This document shows positions 55,877 to 64,000 of a stretch of DNA of 64,000 bases, piece after piece. The notes beneath the pieces are model-generated. The model was not told the origin of the DNA. It saw nothing but the letters and a program-made list of their open reading frames with translations, and did not search any database. Within the stretch, counting starts at the first letter, position 1. Each line of letters begins with the position of its first letter. A program made the position numbers and the translations under genes. Source of the stretch: Bombardia bombarda (Eukaryota > Ascomycota > Sordariomycetes > Sordariales > Lasiosphaeriaceae); NCBI GenBank assembly GCA_030512295.1, contig JAULSR010000002.1, positions 9,362,001-9,426,000 of the forward strand, read 5' to 3'.

Positions 55877-58800
55877 GATGACGGCCGTTAGAATTCTGCC
55901 AGTTGGTAGAAAGACTTTCTGGTGTTTGGTGGTGATGCAGATTCATATGAATCGAAACGATCACCTCTCCAGAACCAGGATTCCACAGCAACGGGACCTC
56001 GGGGATTTATGTGCAAAATTAGAAGCATCAATTTCAGTTACTATAAACAAGGCGGTCTGCCTAACGGGGCCGTCTGCATCCGCATAAATTGAGTCTGGAC
56101 CACCTAGTTCTGATTACTGGGCCGGGACGTCCCGGCTTACTACAATACACCTGTGTGTATGTAGGTCGTATATGTCTATGTGTGGTCCCTGCTGCTGCTT
56201 ACTTACATGCTTTGCCGCCAGACATGCTGTCGTCTGATTGTATGATTTCATGACTGAGTTCCTGTCACCCGCCCCACCCCATATGTTCGTGTTCGCGATG
56301 CGATGCAAATGCGGGCTGCACAGCTATAGACCAGGCGGTTGTATGCACGCTCAGGGCCAGACAGGGTATGTATGCCCGATCAGCACAGGCCAAGGCTTTA
56401 CGGATGTGCCTGGGTAGAGGATCTGGAGTGAAGTTGGTTCCGAGGAGTCTCCACAGCCGCGGTTCGTCACTCACCTACAAGAGGCTCAGCAAGTGCAAGT
56501 GAATTCTGGTAGTACCGGCCCAGGGACGGGACATAGTGCACTGCATGGCTGCGGATCCCGGCCCTACCGTCCCGCAACCCCGGACTATCAGTCTCTGGTG
56601 GCTGGCTGCTATCTTGCCTCTGCTGCCGTCTCTCCCGCACCGGGTCTTAGTCCTGTTGTTTTCCTTTTCTACCGTGACGCATCTTGAAGTACAAAAGCGT
56701 GAAGCCACTAGGTCTAGTCCAGTGCTAGTATTGTCAACACAACCACGGTTCCAGTAGGTAGACCAGCGACTATCTCCTATGCTCGAGCTACTATACTCGA
56801 TTCAGTCACAATGTGACCTGGACCTGTCAGAAATGTGTATAAGCGAAGGCTAGTACTCCAACAAGAAAGGTTCGAGATGCAAGCTGTCAATGATCTGCCG
56901 TGAGGCTGAGCTGGGTCCGTCATTGTGTGCAAAAGAAAATCTGGGGTCTGCCTTGCAGCGCGGGGTAGCTCGATTCGGGCCATGGCATTCATGAGGGAGA
57001 AGCTGCTCGGGACCGGTTGTGGCTTGGATCTCCGGCAAACACGGGAAAGTGGGCGGTTTCTGCCGTCTTTGACTCTAGAAGGTGTCTTTGATGCCAAGTT
57101 TGGTAGTCTGTGTGGCTGGTTAAACTTCCACAACAGACTCTTTTAACATTCACAACGGAACATGTTGGGGTGTGTGGGGGTTCATGGGAAGATCAGAGAT
57201 TGTTCCACGGGCCCGAAATGGGAGACTTCATTCCCGGAAGACACAACATGTCTATTTTTGGGCTGTCAAGAGAAACCTGGGAACAGAAAGACGGTAATAT
57301 AATTAGCGAGCTCTCACTGGCAGTGACACGATGAGCTGCATTCTCTTTATGAATGCCGATCGTCTGGGCCCAGTATACGACTGGTATTACTAGTATTCCT
57401 ACCGACCGCTGTTTCATCTTTTTTTTTCTCTCCATTTCTCGCTTAAGTACCGCCAACTTGTGGTAGTCCAGACACGGCATGTATATTAAAACTGCGACTG
57501 GTGGTGGTATTCGTCCTCAGAATGGGGAAGGTGCTAACCCGATGGAGGTGTAGCGATGTGACCGAGTCACCGTGCAGCTCTCGTCATCCAGCTGCTAGTC
57601 TGCTACTAGGAGCGCAACGTTGCTCTGTTCGGCACCGACAAGACGCGTGGGAATGCCATGCAGCGATGTGATCCTCGGACCTGATCTGATCGCTCCAGAC
57701 ACGGGCTCGGAAAATTGATCGTCATATTTGTGTAGAAATCTGGCCGATTCGCAGCTAGAATCTGCCACTTTTGTGTCACCAGACTTGAAAAGGCCATTCT
57801 TGTTGGTCGAGGCACAGTTTGTGGGGTTTAACCGCCCCTGAAGTCCTGTGCAGCTCTATTTACCCGGACCACAGAACACGCCTGATTTCTCATGTCGGGG
57901 AAGGCGGTAGCGGGCCTTTTTCTTTCTATGGCTTGCGTTTTGTCCAGTCTATCTCGAAATGGCTGAAGTGAACCGTGGATTTATTTTTGGGAAGTCGCGG
58001 CTACAGTCTGCAATTTCTGTTATCCGGATGTTCGGGAGCAGTCACGATGCACTGCGACCCCTTCAACCGAGTTGCAAAGAAAAAGGGGGCGAGATTGGAA
58101 TGTTCACGAACCACTGCAACCCCCAACCAAATCTTTGCAAAAATTGGGACAAAGTAGACGGACCAAAGGCTGTTTCACTTTCAACTTAATGACGTACCTT
58201 TCGGAACGTGCTCGCGTGTTGGAACTCTGCCCTGTGGTTTTAATTGCGTGCAGTCCAATATCGGGATACCGGTCTCCTGGGTCAACATGGGAGACCCTTA
58301 ATTACTGTTCATCTGGAGTAGATTGATCTCATAAGGTGCATTGCAGTTCGCTCTTTGAGTACGACGTGACGCCCACGGAATGTTCTCTTTGGATCTCCCT
58401 CAAACGCTTCTGACAAAGAGAGATCTCGACATTTGCAATGTTTTGGTGCACTTGTTCTTAGTTGAAATCAGCTTCCTCAGACCCCCGTAGGACACATACA
58501 GGAGCGGATGAAGTGGCACTCAGCATAAAAGATTCAGAGCTTCGGCAGCCACATCTGGGTTCCGCAATAGTGACCCCCTGGATACAAGACCTAGCAAGGA
58601 TGCTAGTTTTCCTGGAATCCTGCTGCTTGGTACCGGATCGCTTGAACGTGGATCTACTCGTTGGGATGATCAGGAACTGGCGCCCGAATAGAGAACTTCT
58701 CTGCATGTTGAGCGTAGATGGTTGCACCACTTACGCTAGCAAAAAAGGGGAAACTCGCATATCTAGGCCAAGCAGACAGCTTACCAGAAACAAGGATCGG

Positions 58801-59123
58801 TGCAATAGTCGGCTCTACCAACTACGCCCTAATGCAATGCACACAGTCTCCCTCGTTATGAGACACGTCATGTATGTCGTCTCCTATTGCCATATGTGCG
58901 CTACGAGTGTGGGGCCGAGGCGCATTATATTGATCTATGTACTATTAGATAGTCTCTCCTATCACAAGCCATCCTTCCTATTCTCGGTTCTTTGCGCCCT
59001 TTCTACTCTATCCAGCCCATCTGCTGTGTCTGATCTGTTCTTACTGTTGTTTCACTCTACTTCCCCTCCTCATCTTATGTTTCGTACTGGGCTACCACTG
59101 CCTCAATAAATTCAGGCGGGATA
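55877..59123. other. Gene-poor stretch, 3.2 kb
   Basis: No frame shows a recognisable product, splice continuity or signal peptide. The first 300 bp are the laccase promoter. A 215-codon plus-strand frame at 58462-59109 lacks protein-like patterning and was rejected. Confidence 0.5.
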
Positions 59124-59861
59124 TCAATCAGACATACTCTGCTTGTATCGCTTTGATCGCCAAAGTGTGATATCAAGATCACCATTACTGGGTTCTGTCG
59201 CCGACAAAGCATGTTTTCTTGCTGGTCTCTCCGTCTTTCTGGCTGCCTTTTTCGGCTCAGGCTCGTCACTCAGCCCAATCAGGTGCCGAAGAAATTTCCT
59301 CCAGTTTTGCATAACCTCCTCGGGAACAACCCAAGCATCCGGGTTCACAAGATTATCTGTTATCGGTGAAAACCTCTTTGTCCACAGGTCTTCATTCCAC
59401 GCCAAATTTTAGTCGTACTTTAGTTTCGGCCGTCCAATTATGCACGGAATCTCGGAATCCAGGGAGTGGTCTTCGATAGTTGCAGTCTTCGGCAACGGCA
59501 TTGACAGCATACCCTTCAGCAAGCTGTTGATCAAGCCAGTGAAGCTGGCAAGTTTCTCGATGCGACTCCGCCGACATGTACCGGTATGGAAATATTGGTC
59601 TGGTGCAAGATGAAAGCCACAGTCTCTCAATTTAATGTGTCATAGTTCCGGCCAAAAAGGAGGATCCGCCTCTAAATTGTCAAAAAGTCCAGGCCATATG
59701 GGACACTCCAGGTTAAGAGTATGAAGTAGCGGGGAAAGTTTGGCGATTGCGCTGTAAATCGAAGAATTGCCGCATTGCTTAAAACCCATGGATCCTTGTA
59801 GAAGACTCCACAGGCTACCTGATGTTATCAATCGTGTCAGAATCACACTTAAGCTGGCCAT
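59124..59861 (-). pseudogene. Fungal F-box-like protein remnant with two in-frame stops
   Basis: One minus-strand frame reads as a single protein interrupted by TGA (59640-59642) and TAA (59409-59411). Before the first stop: LSPLLHTLNLECPIWPGL, then PPFWPEL. Between the stops: IKLRDCGFHLAPDQYFHTG, with a LASFTGL-type region. After the second: LAWNEDLWTKRFSPITDNLVNPDAWVVPEE and a basic tail ending KRYKQSMSD. The style matches C-terminal parts of fungal F-box/leucine-rich proteins, tentatively. Both stops can come from C-to-T change (CGA to TGA, CAA to TAA), as RIP or deamination would give. The N-terminal F-box part is not seen. Confidence 0.55.
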
Positions 59862-60278
59862 GGGCTACTAGCCTGGTTGAAAACCTTGTGTTATATTAAT
59901 CGTCCATGCTGATTTCTTGGAAGAAGGAACGACAAGGGATCGAACAGGAAAGGACCTAAGGATGGAACAGAATAGCAAGAGGCGAGAATGTGGGAGACAA
60001 CAGCAGAACAGTATGGATGAGAGTTGTCGTTGAGCAAATAGGACGATGGGTCAAGTCGCTTAGATTTTTCTCTCATCCTCTACGACAGCCCGGCGAAGAT
60101 AATTTTCAAGCATATGCACATTGACACACTCAAAAAGATGAAGTATTTTGAACAATAATTAAACTTAAAAGTTATCACTACCGACATTAGTTATGATATA
60201 AATATAATAACTCCATCCATCCTTCCATCCGTTAAACACCATATAGCACCAGCATCCTCATCCCACCACTCCACTTAC
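59862..60278. other. Intergenic
   Basis: 417 bp, AT-rich near 60100-60210, containing the 3' UTR of the catalase. Nothing else seen. Confidence 0.45.
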
Positions 60279-62555
60279 TTAGTACGCAATCTGGGTATTC
60301 AACCCATCCAACTCTCTGTCCCAGTTACGGTGCTGCGCAATCGCATAAAAGAGATTATCCAAGAACCCAGCCGCGCCCTTAGCGATCTTGACCGCCTCCG
60401 CAAAGCTCTCAGGCTTGACCTGCTTGAGCGTAACAACACCATAGCTCTCATGGACATCGCCCGTAGCAGAAACCTGCACCTCAGACAACCCAATCGTGCT
60501 CTGCACAAGATCAACAGCCTCCCCGGTAGCGCCAATGGCCTTCAAGTGACCAAACGCCTCGCGGATCCAGTGCAGCGCACGACCGTTCTTGGACAGCGTG
60601 CGTACAGACTGCTCACCACCAGGAATGAAAATGGCATCCACCATGGTCGAGCGGAAGGCCTCCAGGTGATGGTGGGGAGTGACTTCGTGGCCGCCACCAG
60701 CCGCCGTCACCTTGGCGCGACGGGGGCCGATGACAAGGGGAACGGCGAGACCAGCAGAGATGGCGGCATACGCAGCGCCGTAAGCAACCTTATCATACCC
60801 GTCAGCGACGAGGATGGCGACACGGCGTGACGCAATCGTCGGCGTGACACCAGGAAACTCAACCTGGCTGAGCCCGGGGGCCTTGCGGCCGTGGTTGGCA
60901 CGCGTCGCCTCCATGGGCATCTCGCCGCCGACCATCTCGCACGCCGCCTGGGCAAGACCAAGATCGATATCAGCCAGCCGCTGGACCATGCGCCCATAGA
61001 CGACCGGGTCCTCGCAGTGGTCCAGCTCAAACGCGAGCGCATTAAGAATATGGTTCTGCTCGACCTTGGACATGCTATTCCAGAACAGCTGCGCCTGGCT
61101 GAAGTGCTCCTTGAACTTGGGCGCGCGCGCGCGGGCCTTGATGCCGGCCACCTTCTCGGCGTACTCGACGTAGCCGCCCTCCTCGTGCGAGGCGGGCTTG
61201 TTGTGCTCGAACCTGTTGGGCCAGTAGTTGACTGTGCTCTTGGTGATGGTGTGGCGCATGGCGCCGTCCCTGTTGAAGTTCATGACGGGGCACACAGGGC
61301 GGTTGATGGGCAGCTCCTGCCAGTTGACGCCCAGGCGCGAGAGCTGGGTGTCGAAGTAGCTGAAGTTGCGGCCCTGCAGCAGGGGGTCGTTGGAGAAGCC
61401 GATGCCGGGAACGACGTGCGACGTGCAGAAGGCGATCTGCTCCGTCTGTGTGAAGAACTCGTCCGGGTTGCGGTTGAGCTCGAGCTCGCCAAAGTACTGG
61501 ATGGGCACCAGGTTCTCGGGCCAGACCTTTGTGGCGTCGAGAATGTCGAACTCGAACTTGTGCTCGTCCGCCTCGGCGATGGCCTGCACGCCGAACTTCC
61601 ATTTGGGGTACACGCCGTTCTCGATGGCCTCCCAGAGATCCTTGCGGTGGAAGTCGGGGTCCTGGCCTGCCAGCTTGAGGGCCTCGTCCCACACTAGCGA
61701 GTGGACACCGAGATCGGGGGTCCATACAAATTTGACAAAGTGACGCTCGCCCTTGGCGTTGAGCATTGTGAAAGTGTTTACTCCGAACCCCTGCATCATG
61801 CGATACGACCGGGGAATACCGCGGTCAGACATGGCCCACATGAACATGTGCGTCGCCTCGGTGTGGTTGAACTGGAAATCCCAGAAGTTGTTGTGGGCTG
61901 TTTGAGCCTGGGGCACCTCGTTGTGGGGCTCGGGCTTGCCAGCGTGGATGACATCGGGGAACTTGATGGCGTCCTGGATGAAGAAGACGGGGATGTCGTT
62001 TCCGACGAGATCCCAGTTGCCTTCTTGTGTGTAGAACTTGATGGCGAAACCGCGGACATCACGAACAGTGTCGGCGCTGCCACGGCTGCCCAGGACGGTA
62101 GAGAACCGGACGAACACGGGAGTCTCGCGGGATGTGTCGGTCAGGACAGGGGCGAATGTGAGGTTTTCGGCGCTCTTGTACACCTTGAACTTGCCAAAGG
62201 CACCGCTGCCACGGGCGTGGACGACGCGCTCGGGGATTCTCTCGTGGTCGAATCGCATGATCTAAAGGGGATCCATCAGTTTTTGGGTCCTATACGATTC
62301 TCAGGAGTTAGAGTAGTGAGAACCAACCCTCTCGCGCGCAAAGGGATCCTCCAACAGCGTTGGACCCTGCTGGCTATCGCTCACGATCTTGAGCGAATCG
62401 TCGGCCGTCGGGAGCTTCACGCCATAGTCGGTGGTGAGACGGGCGCTGGCCGACGTCTCCTTGGTCTCCTTGGCCAGGTCGTTGATCTTGTCGCTTGAGT
62501 GGCCCATGACTGCGTGCTGAGCCTTCTGAAGTGTTTCGGGGATAAGATGAGCCAT
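60279..62555 (-). CDS. Large-subunit catalase with C-terminal DJ-1/PfpI-like domain (two exons)
   Basis: Exons 62555-62328 and 62261-60279 join (GTTGGT donor, TTTAG acceptor) to about 736 residues, the size of clade 2 catalases. Active-site segments are intact: FDHERIPERVVHARGSGAFG (distal His), GNWDLVGNDIPVFFIQD (distal Asn region) and NFSYFDTQLSRLG (proximal Tyr heme ligand). After about residue 560 a flavodoxin/DJ-1-like domain follows (RRVAILVADGYDK, then DAIFIPGGEQSVRTL). It breaks down hydrogen peroxide. There is no signal peptide, so it is cytosolic or spore-type, like Aspergillus CatA. A TATATA box lies about 70 bp upstream of the ATG. Confidence 0.95.
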
Positions 62556-63594
62556 TGGGTGAGATTTTGAGTTCGTTTGCTTGGTTTAATAAGAAACGCT
62601 ACGGAATCTCGGGTTAAACAGCCTATATAGCTGTTCTACGACACGCCCATGTTGGGGATTGCCGTTGGAGGCGGATTTCGAGTCAATGACGTCAATGATG
62701 CAAGTGTCGCTGCGATGAGCATCATGAAATTGCGGGACCTTGCCCGTTTTGGGACGAAAAGATGCGTCGCAGTCCCCATTGTGTGCACCTGTACCTGCTT
62801 CTTCCCCGTTGGAAGGCGCGACCGCTGCTGTGGAATGCCGATCAGCAAACCTTTTTTGATCTACCAGCCAACCGATGATGACTGCGTTTGGCTGCGGTGG
62901 GGACAAAGCCCAAATGTCGACGACATTTCTGATGTCATTTGTGGGGTAGGTCTGTACCCCGGTTCCAAACGGCAGCCGCTTGGCTGTTCGCCTCCTTGGT
63001 AGCCGTAATACGCCCAACGCCATTGGTTGCTTTCAGATCCAACACTCAATTTTAGGTGTGGGGAGTTCGGATTGAAGCTCAAAATCTTGAGTATGATCGA
63101 GGCAAGGATGAAATGTATGTGCCACTACGGTACCAGTATCCAGGTAGTATTGAGTGCTGACCGATATCTTTACGCTATCGATCGGGGACATATTCTAAAT
63201 GTTTACAATCTCAACATATCTTATCTGTTCTGTGTTTGACCTACCTAGTGAGCCTTGGTAGGTGCTTACCCTAAAGTAAATTCGATATTGGTTCAAGACA
63301 TTTCCCTTAGCTTTGCGGATTTTCAGCGGCCCATCCTGTTCACCCTTTCTCCACCATGGCCTAGGTACCCTGGCCGATTGGTGAGATCTCACATTGGATG
63401 ACCGAACGAGCCAATAATAACATCTTAAACTGTGTTCTTTCTTTTCCACAGACCTTAAAGTCATTGTCACTGTTATATCGACGGTTGCACCTTTGAGTTT
63501 ATGTGTTGTACATTCCCTATCATACAGCGGACCATAAATTGTTACATACTAATCACAAAGAAGAAAGAAAAACAGACATCCAAAGTACAGGGTA
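62556..63594. other. Intergenic
   Basis: 1 kb. Contains the catalase promoter at its left end. ACCTACCTAG/CTAGGTA motifs occur near 63240 and 63362. No gene supported. Confidence 0.5.
62622..62630 (-). promoter_or_regulatory. TATA-like box of the catalase gene
   Basis: CTATATAGG on the minus strand, about 70 bp upstream of the catalase start codon at 62555. Confidence 0.45.
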
Positions 63595-64000
63595 TCATCC
63601 ACCATCATACATATTCACACCACCACCACTACCCCGCATCCCTCTAATACCAAACATCCTTTTCCTTCCTAGGCACCAACCTCTCCCCTCCCCTCTCCCC
63701 AAAACTCCTCCTCCTCTCCCTATCACCCCCTCCCTCTCCCTCTCCCTCCTCAACACCTCTACCTCGGCACTCAGCCTCACATTCTTCCTCCTCAACCGTT
63801 CCCTCCCCTCCGCCTCCTCCCGCCACTCCTTCCGCTCATGCTCCAAGCACCTCTTCACCTCCTCCCCCTTACCACCACCCATCCCCAACCCCAGCCTCGC
63901 CTTCCTACACCCCTTCTCCATACACGCATGCTTGCCCTCACAGTACCCATACTCAAACCTCGCCTCGGCGCGGCAGCCCACCTCGCGACACCCGTGCAGA
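63595..64000 (-). CDS. Cys-rich/coiled-coil protein, 3' part, runs off the window
   Basis: The minus-strand frame is open from the window edge to a stop at 63595; the 5' part lies beyond 64000. The visible part starts with a Cys/His-rich segment (HGCREVGCRAEARFEYGYCEG, then CMEKGCRKARLG) that could bind zinc. It is followed by a charged, helix-prone stretch (EEVKRCLEHERKEWREEAEG, then RLRRKNVRLSAEVEVLRRER), probably a coiled coil, and ends in a Gly/Arg-rich tail. No named family is recognised. The DNA is strongly biased (CCTCC on the plus strand), so the low-complexity end should be treated with caution. Confidence 0.55.
   Translation of the reverse strand, partial: LHGCREVGCRAEARFEYGYCEGKHACMEKGCRKARLGLGMGGGKGEEVKRCLEHERKEWREEAEGRERLRRKNVRLSAEVEVLRREREREGVIGRGGGVLGRGEGRGWCLGRKRMFGIRGMRGSGGGVNMYDGG

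Noticed and set aside
58462..59109. 215-codon plus-strand ORF
   Set aside because: No domain, no signal peptide and no patterned conservation visible; within the range expected by chance over a window this size.
60891..61697. 268-codon plus-strand ORF opposite the catalase
   Set aside because: Antisense shadow of a GC-rich, strongly codon-biased gene.
1..64000. CRISPR arrays, insertion sequences, prophage or operons
   Set aside because: The window is eukaryotic with spliced genes; no direct-repeat/spacer arrays or bacterial elements were seen. No intact transposon with terminal repeats was recognised either.

Overview
The window is nuclear DNA from a filamentous ascomycete (Pezizomycotina). 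Genes are split by short introns of about 50-110 bp with GTAAGT/GTATGT-type donors and (C/T)AG acceptors. The gene families are typical of that group: a bifunctional diterpene cyclase, cytochrome P450, DHA2-type MFS pumps, UstYa-family proteins, a HET-domain protein, a Pth11-like receptor, an ascomycete laccase with a DSGL C-terminus and a large-subunit catalase. TACCTAGGTA/ACCTACCT motifs are scattered between genes. A Sordariomycete is plausible, but the sequence alone does not give the order or species. Exon models were built by hand from splice signals and protein continuity.

Left part (1-16.6 kb): a candidate diterpenoid cluster. It holds a P450 (1165-2931), a DHA2-type efflux pump (5856-8012), a Ure2-type glutathione S-transferase (8760-9679, minus), a bifunctional class II/class I diterpene synthase with DxDD, DExxE and NDxxSxxxD motifs (11620-14785) and an alpha/beta hydrolase (15611-16591). 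No GGPP synthase is visible. A second DHA2-type pump (16850-18699, minus) follows and is broken by a frameshift.

Middle-left (18.7-28.2 kb): an accessory block. It contains two UstYa-family genes (21768-22597 plus; 22785-23819 minus), a small secreted protein without cysteine (20059-20398, minus), an uncharacterised Cys-containing ORF (20728-21246, minus), a Pth11-like membrane receptor (24917-26380) and an O-methyltransferase (26856-28195). UstYa proteins with a short secreted peptide recall fungal dikaritin-type RiPP loci, but the peptide lacks the usual Kex2-separated core repeats, so this is a hypothesis.

Middle (28.8-45.9 kb): a DUF7587-like gene; two divergent secreted paralogues sharing one promoter, one with an 18-copy CA repeat just before its ATG; a pseudokinase; a 71-residue six-cysteine secreted protein; a tRNA-Tyr with a damaged T stem; a Gly-rich small protein; a DUF1993 protein; a HET protein; and a small multi-pass membrane protein.

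Right (46-64 kb): two divergent SDR paralogues, both frameshifted; MPC1; a metallophosphoesterase frameshifted in a purine tract; a second, intact tRNA-Tyr; a laccase with a 1-nt frameshift; a pseudogene with two in-frame stops; a catalase; and the 3' part of a Cys-rich gene running off the window. Five apparent frameshifts, three of them in G/C or purine runs, mean assembly error must be weighed against true gene decay.
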